Positions 51,168-58,972 of a stretch of 64,000 bases of DNA are shown piece by piece. The stretch spans positions 20,312 through 84,311 of IMG/VR virus record IMGVR_UViG_3300047491_001293. One strand, given 5' to 3'. The notes beneath the pieces are model-generated. The model saw only the letters and a list, made by a program, of their open reading frames with translations. It made no database searches and was not told where the DNA came from. The translations under genes and the position numbers were made by a program. Every line of letters starts with the position of its first letter. The stretch's first letter is position 1. This DNA comes from a virus.

Positions 51168-52274
51168 ATGATAGGAATTTCATCATCATCGTGCGAACCA
51201 CATGATTTCGACCACATCAATGAAGTTGTTGAAAGTGGCTGGCTTGGCCCTGGGAAGTATGTCAATGCTGTTGAGAGCCTCATGGAGAAAAGACTTGGAC
51301 GCCCGTTCGTTCTGGTCAACAATGGAACGAATGCCATACAACTATCTTTGAGAATGCTTGGATTGCCACATGGCTCAAAGGTTATAGTGCCAAGCTTTAC
51401 ATTTGTCGGTTGCGTTAACGCTATAATCCTTGAGGGTTTAATCCCAGTATTCTGTGATGTATCTGAAGATGATGGCAATATCACAAAGAAAACCGTAAAG
51501 GACTCTTGGCGACGGGGCGTCCGAGCAATTCTTGCCGTTCATTATGGCGGCAAGCCATGTTGCGTATCAGACATATCCAGCCTTGGAGTACCAATTATAG
51601 AGGATGTGGCACACGCCATTGACAGCAAAATTGGAGACAAATTTTGTGGAACAATTGGTGATTCCGGATGCTTTTCTTTCGATCCCATAAAAAATGTATC
51701 AAGTCCTGACGCTGGTGGGATCGTCTTTAAAGATGAGAAATCAGCATCCATGGCAAGATCGTTAAGGCACTGCGGTTTGAATCAAACCTCTTATGACGCA
51801 TCCCTAAAAAAGAAAATATGGTGGCAACATGAAGTTGTTGGCACTTTTCAGAAATGCATACCTAACGATATTTCAGCTGGTGTAATATTATCTCAAATGA
51901 AGAGACTTAATGAACTTCAAAAAAAAAGGAAAGCCATATGGAATTTTTACCAAGAAAATTTAAATGGGACAAAAATTAGGCTTCCTTCTCCACCTGAAAA
52001 AGGAACACAGCATAGTTATTTCACATATCTTATAAGGCACAATAAAAGAAACGAACTGGCGAGTTTTTTGCTGAAGAACAACATATACTCAACACTACGG
52101 TGGTATCCTCTCCACAAACAAAAAATATTTAAAAGTTTTTCTTATTCTGATCTTAAAGCCACCAATAGACTTTCGCAGACTGGCTTGAATATACCAGTCC
52201 ACACAAGAATGACGGAAAATGACGCACTTAAAGTTGTTCGTGCCATAAAAATGTTTTTGGGGAATGTTTCATGA
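51168..52274 (+). CDS. DegT/DnrJ/EryC1/StrS-family sugar aminotransferase
   Basis: 368 aa, full family length. LVNNGTNAIQLSLRMLGL (about 48-65), SKVIVPSFTFVGCVNAIILEGLIPVFCDV, PIIEDVAHAIDS (PLP-stacking D, about 145), CFSFDPIKNVSSPDAGGIV (PLP lysine K, about 170), HSYFTYLIRH and STLRWYPLHKQKIF near the end. Makes 3- or 4-amino sugars from keto-sugar nucleotides with glutamate and PLP. Downstream GT overlaps by 4 bases, so the pair likely makes and transfers an amino sugar. Confidence 0.9.
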   Translation: MIGISSSSCEPHDFDHINEVVESGWLGPGKYVNAVESLMEKRLGRPFVLVNNGTNAIQLSLRMLGLPHGSKVIVPSFTFVGCVNAIILEGLIPVFCDVSEDDGNITKKTVKDSWRRGVRAILAVHYGGKPCCVSDISSLGVPIIEDVAHAIDSKIGDKFCGTIGDSGCFSFDPIKNVSSPDAGGIVFKDEKSASMARSLRHCGLNQTSYDASLKKKIWWQHEVVGTFQKCIPNDISAGVILSQMKRLNELQKKRKAIWNFYQENLNGTKIRLPSPPEKGTQHSYFTYLIRHNKRNELASFLLKNNIYSTLRWYPLHKQKIFKSFSYSDLKATNRLSQTGLNIPVHTRMTENDALKVVRAIKMFLGNVS

Positions 52275-52978
52275 AAATAGCATCAACCATGATAGTCAGA
52301 AATGAAGCCGACATAATATCAACTTGTGTAGAAAACACTCTTGAACAATGTGACAAAATAATGGTTGCCAACAATGGCTCAAACGATGAAACATTGTCCA
52401 TACTAGGAAATTACAAAGAAGTTGAAGTTTACGAATTTGATGGTTTATACAAGCATGGCGAGGCGCACAACATGCTAATAAGCAAATGCTCCGAATACGA
52501 CTGGGTGGTTCCAATTGATGCCGATGAGATATGGCATGGCATAGTCAATGCCTGTTCATCGGCAAGCACACACACGCTTGTTGTGCCAACCATAAAGCAC
52601 TACATGGCAATGGTTGATGAATGCATATTCAAGCAAGAAAACTTCCCTTACTTTAAGATGGAGGGAATACTTGAATACCCAAGGCTAATATTCAAGCCTA
52701 CACACATGGGAAGGCCAGTTTGCGTTGACGATGGATGCCACAACAATGGCATCAAGGATAGTTCAGTAACCAATTTGGTCGCAATAGATCACTTTCCAAA
52801 GAGATCTTCCAACCAATACCACAAAAAGATAAGCCATGGATATGGCTCATTCATCAAAAGGAAGACACCAGACCAGGTTGGGAGGCACTGGAAACCATGG
52901 TATGAATCCATAGATGATGGGTCGTTTCATGAAAAATTCAAAATGGAATTGAATGCCAACAGAAGTTTGCTTTTATGA
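52271..52978 (+). CDS. GT2-family glycosyltransferase
   Basis: 235 aa. STMIVRNEADIISTCVENTLEQCDKIMVANNGSNDET (5-41) is the 'nEe..i..~l......d.iiv.DngS.D.T' GT2 start with NNGSND replacing DDGSTD. DWVVPIDADEIWHG (about 79-92) is the D-A-D metal motif. Coupled to the aminotransferase by ATGA. Likely transfers the amino sugar made upstream. Confidence 0.85.
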   Translation: MKIASTMIVRNEADIISTCVENTLEQCDKIMVANNGSNDETLSILGNYKEVEVYEFDGLYKHGEAHNMLISKCSEYDWVVPIDADEIWHGIVNACSSASTHTLVVPTIKHYMAMVDECIFKQENFPYFKMEGILEYPRLIFKPTHMGRPVCVDDGCHNNGIKDSSVTNLVAIDHFPKRSSNQYHKKISHGYGSFIKRKTPDQVGRHWKPWYESIDDGSFHEKFKMELNANRSLLL

Positions 52979-53023
52979 GGCGCATAAATTTGCCCAATTA
53001 ATTCTTGAAACTTAAAATATTTC

Positions 53024-53329
53024 ATGAAAAGAAGTTGGGTTTCAAGATATAAGTCTACGATGAGTTGTGTGTATTGCGGCATAAGCAATCCAGTGCTGCT
53101 CGACTTCCACCATCTTGACCCAGGCAAAAAGACCAGAAACATATCCAGTATCAAAGACAAGCATGGAATCATGGATGAGGCATCCAGGTGCGAGCCTGTG
53201 TGCGCAAATTGCCACAGGAAGATACATAGTGGGGTTAACCTATGCCGTTCAAAGACATCGAAAAAAGAAGAAAGTACCACAGCGAATACAACAAGGAGTG
53301 GTACATTAAGAACAAGAAATCAAGAATAA
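53024..53329 (+). CDS. HNH endonuclease, tail frame overlaps second HNH gene
   Basis: 101 aa. CVYCGISNPVLLDFHHLDPGKK then CEPVCANCHRKIHSG: the C-x2-C, DFHH and C-x2-C-H of compact phage HNH proteins. The last about 30 residues are read out of frame from the 5' part of the next HNH gene (88-base overlap). So the true domain ends near residue 72. Confidence 0.75.
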   Translation: MKRSWVSRYKSTMSCVYCGISNPVLLDFHHLDPGKKTRNISSIKDKHGIMDEASRCEPVCANCHRKIHSGVNLCRSKTSKKEESTTANTTRSGTLRTRNQE

Positions 53330-53577
53330 AAAGAATTAGGGAACGCAAAAGAGAGATAAGGGAAGAGCTCAAGAGATACAAGCATGAAAACAAATGCGAG
53401 GTTTGCCGTGAGGATCACCCAAGCGCACTGGACTTCCACCATGTAGGCGACAAGAGTCACCTTGTGAGCGTCATGATTGGGGATGGTTACAGCATTGAGT
53501 CAATAATGAAGGAAGTCGCAAAGTGCAAGCTCTTGTGCGCAAACTGCCATCGTTTGGAACACTACAACAAGCAATGA
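53242..53577 (+). CDS. HNH endonuclease
   Basis: 111 aa. Basic N-terminal helix (FKDIEKRRKYHSEYNKEWY, KKSRIKRIRERKREIREEL), then CEVCREDHPSALDFHHVGDKSH and CKLLCANCHRLEH. Homologous to the gene before it, with an extra basic arm. Probably a DNA nickase or homing nuclease spreading within the phage genome. Lies just before the leftward HTH-array gene. Confidence 0.8.
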   Translation: MPFKDIEKRRKYHSEYNKEWYIKNKKSRIKRIRERKREIREELKRYKHENKCEVCREDHPSALDFHHVGDKSHLVSVMIGDGYSIESIMKEVAKCKLLCANCHRLEHYNKQ

Positions 53578-53587
53578 TCTTATAGAT

Positions 53588-54334
53588 CTATAGATCATCA
53601 TCATTTTTAGAGAATTTAAAACCAGAATTTATTGCGGCAATACGAATTTGACTCACATATTGGTTTGAAACCCTCATATCTTTGGCTATATCAGACCCAC
53701 GCTCGCCATCAAGCATGCGCCTAACTATCTCCAATGTCCTGTTTGGTTTGTCCTTGCGTGGGTACTGCGATAAAACTCTGTTAATTGTTCGCCCACTCTC
53801 AATAACTGCGGAGTGGACTGTAACCTTTGTGACATGGTATTTGGCGCATAGCTGATCGACACTAGCGCCAGCATTGTATTCATCCGCAATTGCCTTTCTG
53901 CGATTGGCTCTCTGTTCATGTGAAAGCTGCGGTATGGTGTCCTTGACAGTACCCTTGCAAACAGAGTGTTTTTTGCATATCTCATCAATTGGAATGCCCT
54001 GTATGTAATCATTCACAATCTTAGATCTTCTGACAGACCTATCTTTCCTACTCATCCTAGGGATCGCAAGGTGTTTGACATATTCTTTTGATACCGAAAA
54101 TTTTTTTGCTATTTCATCAATTTTCATTCCACAATTGAAAGCTTGAACAATCTCAAGCCTTCTCTTGGCTCTCTCTGGATGGGAAAGTTTTTTTGGTTTT
54201 ACACAAGAAATGATCTTGTTGATCATCGCAAGCGGTACCTTGTGTTTTTTGACCAAAACATCAATCGTCATGCCATTTTGACAATCAGAAACAATGGCAT
54301 CATGGATTGCCTTCGTGACTTGGTAGTTAGGCAT
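53588..54334 (-). CDS. tandem helix-turn-helix repeat protein
   Basis: 248 aa. About five units of 40-50 residues, each with a 'G-x-x-[IV]-D-x-[IL]-x-K-K-[FHY]-x-V' HTH core: NGMTIDVLVKKHKV (about 20), CGMKIDEIAKKFSVSK (about 69), QGIPIDEICKKHSVCK (about 112), AGASVDQLCAKYHVTK (about 155), DGERGSDIAKDMRVSN (about 213). Middle linkers share P-x-[LM]-S-[HR]-x-x-R-x-x-R-R. The units resemble resolvase/invertase-type HTHs. Could bind long DNA sites; modular design is unusual for a phage protein. Start overlaps upstream stop as TAATG. Confidence 0.8.
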   Translation of the reverse strand: MPNYQVTKAIHDAIVSDCQNGMTIDVLVKKHKVPLAMINKIISCVKPKKLSHPERAKRRLEIVQAFNCGMKIDEIAKKFSVSKEYVKHLAIPRMSRKDRSVRRSKIVNDYIQGIPIDEICKKHSVCKGTVKDTIPQLSHEQRANRRKAIADEYNAGASVDQLCAKYHVTKVTVHSAVIESGRTINRVLSQYPRKDKPNRTLEIVRRMLDGERGSDIAKDMRVSNQYVSQIRIAAINSGFKFSKNDDDL

Positions 54335-55047
54335 TAGGATCTCCGCAGTGAAGAGATTACCTCTTCAAGTTCCTTATTGGTTTTGTTGAATACCTTGAAC
54401 AGCCTTTTGCCAGATGTCTTCTTTGATCTTCTCAAACGCTTGACAAATCCAAATGAATCTAAAAACCGAACTGCTAATGCATGATTGCCAGATATAAGTG
54501 GAACCGTCTTTTCACCAATTATGGCAGGTTCCTCTTGTGTGGACTTTCTCATGGCATTGATTAAGTCAGTAAAATTAAAAAGACCAATTTGCCTAAGGAA
54601 GCCCCAGGTTTTGATGACTGTTTCAATCGAAATGGATTTATTTCCCTTCCTTGAAACAAATATTACTTTGTCATTATCCATAGTCCAACAGTTCTTGGAA
54701 AACCGTCTCACCGAACGACCATGGAATCTTGTCCCATTGCTTGAATTGACCATTTTCCTTGGAGTCTTGGTTTGCTCACGACCTATCTTCCTTGGAATTT
54801 GAATATGCCCATAATTCTCAAATGACTTAAGCTCATTTTCAATCAAATTTAAAATGTTTGTACGCAGATCAGAGACTTTTTCCTCCAGCTCAAGAGCATG
54901 TCTTTGCCCAGCTATCTGGTCGTCAATTGTCCTTGCCTGTTTGATGTGGCCAGCAGCATCCACAAGGATTTTCATCCTCACTTGATTTAAATCTTTGGAC
55001 AGACCATCGACTATGTCACGAATCTTCCTAATCACTTCCTTGGCCAT
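54334..55047 (-). CDS. hypothetical DNA-binding-like protein
   Basis: 237 aa. Helical N-terminal half with coiled-coil tendency; the C-terminal half (IETVIKTWGFLRQIGLFNFTDLINAMRKSTQ ... FLDSFGFVKRLRRSKKT) has a winged-helix feel. Coupled to the HTH-array gene by TAATG. Function unknown. Confidence 0.55.
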   Translation of the reverse strand: MAKEVIRKIRDIVDGLSKDLNQVRMKILVDAAGHIKQARTIDDQIAGQRHALELEEKVSDLRTNILNLIENELKSFENYGHIQIPRKIGREQTKTPRKMVNSSNGTRFHGRSVRRFSKNCWTMDNDKVIFVSRKGNKSISIETVIKTWGFLRQIGLFNFTDLINAMRKSTQEEPAIIGEKTVPLISGNHALAVRFLDSFGFVKRLRRSKKTSGKRLFKVFNKTNKELEEVISSLRRS

Positions 55048-55059
55048 TTCTAAACTCCT

Positions 55060-55091
55060 AAAAAAAAGGCCACCAAGCTTCCCTAGTGGCC
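55060..55091 (-). terminator. Rho-independent terminator after 55100-55975 gene
   Basis: GGCCAC/GTGGCC stem with a 12-base loop, followed on the minus strand by eight T. Confidence 0.75.
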
Positions 55092-55099
55092 GAAACCAA

Positions 55100-55975
55100 T
55101 TAAATGTCAGTGCTGGTACCCAATATCTCTGCAGCAGCTTGGATTTTTCGATCTCCTTGGGCGACAGGAGTGTCGTTCATGGCAAACTTAGGATATGAAG
55201 GGTAAACAACTGGGGAGATGAGTCGAAATATGATCATCAGATCATTGACGCTCTTGGCATAGCCACACACTCTTTCCAGAAACCCTGGACGGACAGTCAC
55301 ACCACTGTCACGCTGGATTGCAGCAATTTTTTCTTCATCGGTAAGCAACTCTAAGGAAGATGTGCCACTGAGGAACGCAGCAATCTTCATGCCAGCTGAT
55401 TTTTCCGTGTCCGTGGCCGGCACAAACTCCCGACCATGACCAAAATGACCATTTAACAGATCGTTCAACGGCTTGATGCCAATGACTGGATTGAGAATCA
55501 GCTCTTGATGTATGAGCTTTTCAGCGTCAGTTTGGTGCAGCCCAGCCTCAACAAACGCCTCAATGTAGACAGTCCTTGCGTCGTGGCCTTCTGGAACCTC
55601 TGGAAAACGAAACTTGAACTTGTCTGTGAAAATCCAAGAGGCAGTGTGATCATCCTTGCCGTCCTTTTGGCTGACAAGCTGCGGATTGCTTGGCTTGTTC
55701 TTTTGCTCAAAATATTTTTGGGCAAATTTTGTCAGACAGATTTCATTCAGCGTGTCCTTGGTGTGCTCAAGCCTTTGCATCACAGGCTCACTAACTGTCT
55801 TTGCCTCGATCCAACGGGCGAATGCGGCCTCCTCTGTCGGTGTAAAATCAAGTCTCCATTTCGCAACCTTACCCTTGGGCGCTGGGGTAGCCTTTGGCAG
55901 ATTGTCCATGAGATTTTCAAGCACATTGGTCGCTGTCTGAACAGCGGAAGTAGACTTGGCCTTCTTAGTAGCCAT
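55100..55975 (-). CDS. conserved-looking hypothetical protein
   Basis: 291 aa from the ATG at 55975 (GGAG upstream). A Lys/Ala/Thr-rich N-terminus (about 1-40), then an acidic helical body with LDFTPTEEAAFARWIEA and DHTASWIFTDKFKFRFPEVPEGHD. No family recognised. Followed by a strong terminator; a 7-bp inverted repeat (56033-56055) lies upstream, so it may be a single-gene unit. Confidence 0.65.
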   Translation of the reverse strand: MATKKAKSTSAVQTATNVLENLMDNLPKATPAPKGKVAKWRLDFTPTEEAAFARWIEAKTVSEPVMQRLEHTKDTLNEICLTKFAQKYFEQKNKPSNPQLVSQKDGKDDHTASWIFTDKFKFRFPEVPEGHDARTVYIEAFVEAGLHQTDAEKLIHQELILNPVIGIKPLNDLLNGHFGHGREFVPATDTEKSAGMKIAAFLSGTSSLELLTDEEKIAAIQRDSGVTVRPGFLERVCGYAKSVNDLMIIFRLISPVVYPSYPKFAMNDTPVAQGDRKIQAAAEILGTSTDI

Positions 55976-56032
55976 GATGTTCTCCATTTCTTTCCATTCT
56001 TTGAGCTGAGCCCACTGCCCCGCTCTGAAACA

Positions 56033-56055
56033 AGTTTACGACTGTTATGTAAACT
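56033..56055. promoter_or_regulatory. inverted repeat AGTTTAC...GTAAACT
   Basis: Perfect 7-bp arms with a 9-base spacer, 58 bases upstream of the ATG at 55975, just below the stop of the DUF5131 C-terminal fragment gene. Operator or hairpin. Confidence 0.4.
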
Positions 56056-56069
56056 GTAAAGTAAAAATT

Positions 56070-56597
56070 TTAAATTTGTTTAAGTTCCATTTTAAATTTT
56101 GGAAATTCATCGTAAGTCCTTCCAAGTAAAAGCCTTCCGTTTTTCTTTTTGTTCTTTCCTCCCCATTGCTTGAAGAAAAATGCAATGTTTTTTTCTTCAC
56201 ATTGGCTTTTGATCGACAAAACCCAAGATTCATGCATTGGTCTTGATTTGGCGCCACTTTCACCACCAACTATTACCCAGTCTATACCACTAAAATCAAC
56301 TACACCAAGATCCTCAAGCAATGGCTCTATGGACAGAAATTTCACGCTTGCTGGTGTGTTTTTCAAGTCTTCAATCCGTGGCAGACCATCATTCTGCCAA
56401 TGATATGATAAGCTACCTTTCCAAGTATCATGCCACAATTTATTTGTAGACCAATTTCTCGACACATAAACAAATGAATTAAATGGCAAAAAATTTACTG
56501 TCGTATATCTGACTATGTGATTTTTCCAATTACATGACAAATCAAAACTAATATTCCAGCATTCAATGTCAGAACAGTTATTTTGTTTTAATATCAT
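56070..56597 (-). CDS. small-repeat unit fused to DUF5131 C-terminal half
   Basis: 175 aa from the ATG at 56597; an in-frame start at 56615 also exists. Residues 1-30 ([25 protein letters not shown]) match the ORF at 57045-57251 (MILKQNNFSHIRCWN, FDLSHHWKNH). From about residue 65 it is clear DUF5131: [64 protein letters not shown]. The DUF5131 N-terminal half with its Cys motif is missing here and is found at 59333-59464. So this is a chimera, probably not an active DUF5131 enzyme. Confidence 0.7.
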   Translation of the reverse strand: MILKQNNCSDIECWNISFDLSCNWKNHIVRYTTVNFLPFNSFVYVSRNWSTNKLWHDTWKGSLSYHWQNDGLPRIEDLKNTPASVKFLSIEPLLEDLGVVDFSGIDWVIVGGESGAKSRPMHESWVLSIKSQCEEKNIAFFFKQWGGKNKKKNGRLLLGRTYDEFPKFKMELKQI

Positions 56598-56646
56598 CTT
56601 TTTTATACCATTCATCCAGACAAATAAACTTTACACGACTATCCAT
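56578..56646 (-). CDS. 22-codon ORF in the array
   Basis: Starts in a TGATG overlap with the stop of 56646-56828 and ends in TAA inside the next unit ([12 protein letters not shown]). Could be a leader that keeps ribosomes moving into the fused unit, or chance. Confidence 0.25.
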   Translation of the reverse strand: MDSRVKFICLDEWYKKDDIKTK

Positions 56647-56828
56647 CACGCATGCCTCCTTTCGTAAGCATGAGCATTCATATAAAAAGCCGCCTCTTCC
56701 GCTGTAAGAAACAGCTTGCAATTATTGGATTCAGTAAAAATTCTAGCTTGCTTAATGTCTTTATAATTAGCACTTAACAACCGAAAATTGCTAAATTTAT
56801 CCCCAAAAACAAAATAACACCTAATCAT
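56646..56828 (-). CDS. hypothetical 60-aa protein inside the array
   Basis: MIRCYFVFGDKF... LFLTAEEAAFYMNAHAYERR: ordinary alpha/beta composition without the Trp/Cys excess, so it looks like a normal small protein embedded in the array. Confidence 0.5.
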   Translation of the reverse strand: MIRCYFVFGDKFSNFRLLSANYKDIKQARIFTESNNCKLFLTAEEAAFYMNAHAYERRHA

Positions 56829-56838
56829 GACTCAAATC

Positions 56839-57048
56839 CTAAACATATTGTGAAAAAAGTGAAAACCTACAGCCACTAGAAAACATTTTTGATCTCCATG
56901 CTATTTTTGCATTAAAAATACACCTGTCTCTTCTTGATGCCCAACAAATCGAACTAGGATGGCAATTATTCCAACATTCATCGTTGCGATATCCAAGCCT
57001 ATTCCAGCAAACCTTGTCACCATCGTTTGAAATGTTTTTAAAGATCAT
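56839..57048 (-). CDS. array ORF L, 69 aa, Cys/Trp-rich
   Basis: MIFKNISNDGDKVCWN, DECWNNCHP, SICWASRRDR; three CW pairs. Start overlaps the stop of ORF K as ATGA, 203 bases after K's start. Confidence 0.5.
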   Translation of the reverse strand: MIFKNISNDGDKVCWNRLGYRNDECWNNCHPSSICWASRRDRCIFNAKIAWRSKMFSSGCRFSLFSQYV

Positions 57049-57251
57049 ATGTTCCGCATCCAACAAAGTGACCAAAAATTCTTTTTATCCCAAAGTTCAG
57101 ACCAAGGTCCAGACCAAGACACGGACCAAGAAAAACAAATAGAAAAAGACAAATGCCAAGACCAAGCCATATGATTTTTCCAATGATGCGATAAATCAAA
57201 ATTATCATTCCAACATCGAATGTGAGAAAAATTATTTTGTTTTAATATCAT
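57045..57251 (-). CDS. array ORF K, 68 aa
   Basis: MILKQNNFSHIRCWN, FDLSHHWKNHMAW, then SWSGPWS from the hexanucleotide repeat, ending SLCWMRNI. Same length as ORF J and the same start and end patterns. About 80% DNA identity (by eye, 85 bases) to the first part of the 56070-56597 fusion. ATGA coupled on both sides. Confidence 0.6.
   Translation of the reverse strand: MILKQNNFSHIRCWNDNFDLSHHWKNHMAWSWHLSFSICFSWSVSWSGPWSELWDKKNFWSLCWMRNI
57088..57170 (+). repeat. degenerate GACCAA hexanucleotide repeat, block 1
   Basis: Plus strand runs of CAGACCAAGGTCCAGACCAAG and variants. On the minus strand it encodes the SWSGPWS-type segment of ORF K. Confidence 0.7.
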
Positions 57252-57454
57252 ATGTTTTTGTTCCAACAAAATGATTTACAACTGGACGCAGACAAAGACG
57301 AAGACCAAGGTCCAGACCAAGGTCCAGACCAAGACCAAGACCTAGACCAATACTTACACCAAGGCTTAGAACCAAAACCAGACCAAGATACAGACATAGA
57401 CCTAGACAAAGACCAACATTTTACAGAAGAAAAAATATTAGTTTTGATAATCAT
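57248..57454 (-). CDS. array ORF J, 68 aa
   Basis: MIIKTNIFSSVKCWS, then SWSGFGSKPWCKYWS and SWSGPWSGPWS from the hexanucleotide repeat, ending SFCWNKNI. A tandem duplicate of K by length, start and end. ATGA coupled. Confidence 0.6.
   Translation of the reverse strand: MIIKTNIFSSVKCWSLSRSMSVSWSGFGSKPWCKYWSRSWSWSGPWSGPWSSSLSASSCKSFCWNKNI
57290..57415 (+). repeat. degenerate GACCAA hexanucleotide repeat, block 2
   Basis: About 20 variants of [AG]ACC[AT]A in near-tandem order (CCAGACCAAGGTCCAGACCA...). In plus-strand frame it reads Asp/Gln repeats; in minus-strand frame it is the Trp/Ser part of ORF J. Confidence 0.75.
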
Positions 57455-57672
57455 ATTGCTTGATTCCAATGTTCAGATCGTGTGCTTGGAAAAGTCCAGC
57501 AAATACTTGCTATATCATTATCTCTACCAAACTTAGAAGTTCCAAAATATCCTGTATTTCCATCAAAATCATAACTGGACAGGCACATACCATCTCTCGT
57601 AACTGGATGTGTCTTAATCCAATCGTTTGCAAATATTTGCACCAATGATGAAGACCAGATTTTTAAAATCAT
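57451..57672 (-). CDS. array ORF I, 73 aa
   Basis: MILKIWSSSLVQIFAND ... GMCLSSYDFDGNTGYFG ... SICWTFPST ... SEHWNQAI. The CxSYxFDGxxTG segment recurs in ORF B. Start overlaps the 57669-57857 gene's stop as ATGA. Confidence 0.55.
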   Translation of the reverse strand: MILKIWSSSLVQIFANDWIKTHPVTRDGMCLSSYDFDGNTGYFGTSKFGRDNDIASICWTFPSTRSEHWNQAI

Positions 57673-57857
57673 GTCGTCTTCTTTATATTACTATCCCTTT
57701 GCTCCAAAAAGATTTTACTCACCCTTTCATGTCTTTTCCAAAATTGCTCACGATTGCCATAATATTCTCCGTTTTCTTTAACCATTTCTAAAGCACAAAT
57801 GATATGATCCAACTCTGACAAGGTTAATTTAATGTTCCACGATAATTTAATGGTCAT
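57669..57857 (-). CDS. hypothetical 62-aa helical protein
   Basis: Normal composition: LSWNIKLTLSELDHIICALE then NREQFWKRHERVSKIF. Looks like a real small phage protein. Overlaps 57847-58254 by 11 bases and is coupled to ORF I. Confidence 0.6.
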   Translation of the reverse strand: MTIKLSWNIKLTLSELDHIICALEMVKENGEYYGNREQFWKRHERVSKIFLEQRDSNIKKTT

Positions 57858-58254
57858 TTCTCCTATATCTTAAAATGTTGTCTAATTTGTGATCAAATGA
57901 TGAATGCCAGCTATTGTGTGCAATTTTGACTGCATTTGGCAAGTGATCATATTCATCTTTGTCCAAATCAACAATATCATCAGGATGGTTGATAGATCCA
58001 TTCAATTTACTACCCATTGCTATTCTGATGATTCCTTCAGGAGCAAAGCGTAATCTATCTGCTCCACGACTATGACCAATCCACACATCAGCAGATACAT
58101 CGGGAATAGTGAAAGGCAACCCTTCGTCAAAAAACACATGATATCCTCTTTTTCTCATGAATTTTTCTAAATTGGCATACAGGTTCCCTGCTATAACTCT
58201 GTCTGGATTTCCTTTTATAATGACGACAGTCTTACCGATTCCATCTATACTCAT
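57847..58254 (-). CDS. alpha/beta-hydrolase-like or Rossmann-like small protein
   Basis: 135 aa. KTVVIIKGNPDRVIAGN, GYHVFFDEGLPFTIPDVSADVWIGHSRGADRLRFAP; G-H-S-R-G is the nucleophile-elbow pentapeptide of alpha/beta hydrolases. The fold is too short for a full hydrolase. GGAGG upstream. A normal gene inside the array, probably once a neighbour or passenger. Confidence 0.6.
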   Translation of the reverse strand: MSIDGIGKTVVIIKGNPDRVIAGNLYANLEKFMRKRGYHVFFDEGLPFTIPDVSADVWIGHSRGADRLRFAPEGIIRIAMGSKLNGSINHPDDIVDLDKDEYDHLPNAVKIAHNSWHSSFDHKLDNILRYRRNDH

Positions 58255-58402
58255 ATATATTCATCCTCCAATTAGAACAACCAAACGGATTATTGCATAC
58301 TTTTTCTTTCCAATTCATTGACATTGTAATGCCACCATTAATTTTCCAAAAAATAGTAGGCCAATTATAAGATCGTGGATAGGAATGATTTTTATGTATC
58401 AT
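58232..58402 (-). CDS. array ORF F, 56 aa
   Basis: MIHKNHSYPRSYNWP, FWKINGG, MSMNWKEK, CSNWRMNI: Asn/Trp-rich. Overlaps the 58254 gene start by 23 bases. A 12-codon ORF (58404-58442, MIFKMFTH...) precedes it. Confidence 0.45.
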   Translation of the reverse strand: MIHKNHSYPRSYNWPTIFWKINGGITMSMNWKEKVCNNPFGCSNWRMNIYEYRWNR

Positions 58403-58438
58403 GTCATAACCCAGTGTCGTGAGTGAACATTTTGAAGA

Positions 58439-58651
58439 TCATATATTAAACTTCCAATTGCGTGATCGTGGATTATTACTTGCATTGATAGATTCAGCTT
58501 TGTCCTCACGCCAAACTCCAGATAAATACATATAATTCCAGCAAGGAAAACAAATTTCACCAAACCAAAGATCCTTAGCACTACCAAAAGTATTGGAACC
58601 ACCTTGATGGCTAAAAACTTCAATTATAGAATTGGGTGTTTTAATATTCAT
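58439..58651 (-). CDS. array ORF E, 70 aa
   Basis: MNIKTPNSIIEVFSHQGG ... EICFPCWNYMYLSGVW ... NPRSRNWKFNI. Ends in the W-x-x-x-I pattern, stop in ATATGA. ATGA-coupled to ORF D. Confidence 0.5.
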   Translation of the reverse strand: MNIKTPNSIIEVFSHQGGSNTFGSAKDLWFGEICFPCWNYMYLSGVWREDKAESINASNNPRSRNWKFNI

Positions 58652-58809
58652 GGTAACCTTTCAAAAATAAAACATAGCCGATCCCAGCTATAATCATCTG
58701 TTTTGTTTTGGCTCCAACATGCAGATGACCATATGTTATAGGCTGGAAAGCAAAAACATCTTCTGTAATTAGATTTAAAAATCTCAGACCTACAAGAGGT
58801 TGTTCTCAC
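58648..58809 (-). CDS. array ORF D, 53 aa, GTG start
   Basis: GTG start. CFCFPAYNIWSSACWS ... DDYSWDRLCF. Shares C-F-P-x-[YW]-N with ORF E. Confidence 0.4.
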   Translation of the reverse strand: MRTTSCRSEIFKSNYRRCFCFPAYNIWSSACWSQNKTDDYSWDRLCFIFERLP

Positions 58810-58814
58810 TTTGA

Positions 58815-58952
58815 CTACCTAAAAAGTAGAGAGCCATACATGTAAAAATCAAACAATACTGATCTTTTTGCCACAAACCACATCGTACTGCAATGCCATG
58901 GTCTGGCTAATTCATGGTGTTTCGACCAACAATGACTTTTATCAACTATCAT
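58815..58952 (-). CDS. array ORF C, 45 aa
   Basis: MIVDKSHCWSKHHELARPWH ... FDFYMYGSLLF. GGAG lies 10 bases upstream, the only array ORF with a visible ribosome site. Confidence 0.4.
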   Translation of the reverse strand: MIVDKSHCWSKHHELARPWHCSTMWFVAKRSVLFDFYMYGSLLFR

Positions 58953-58972
58953 CTAAAAAAATCTCCATAATT

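Noticed and set aside
57088-57415. Possible CRISPR-like repeat array
   Set aside because: The repeat is a 6-base microsatellite-like run without spacers, and no cas genes are present.
57252-57536. Plus-strand ORF with Asp/Gln/Lys repeats, resembling a calcium-binding acidic protein
   Set aside because: It is the complement of the GACCAA hexanucleotide repeat inside ORFs J and I; no ribosome site, and array ORFs on the minus strand explain it better.
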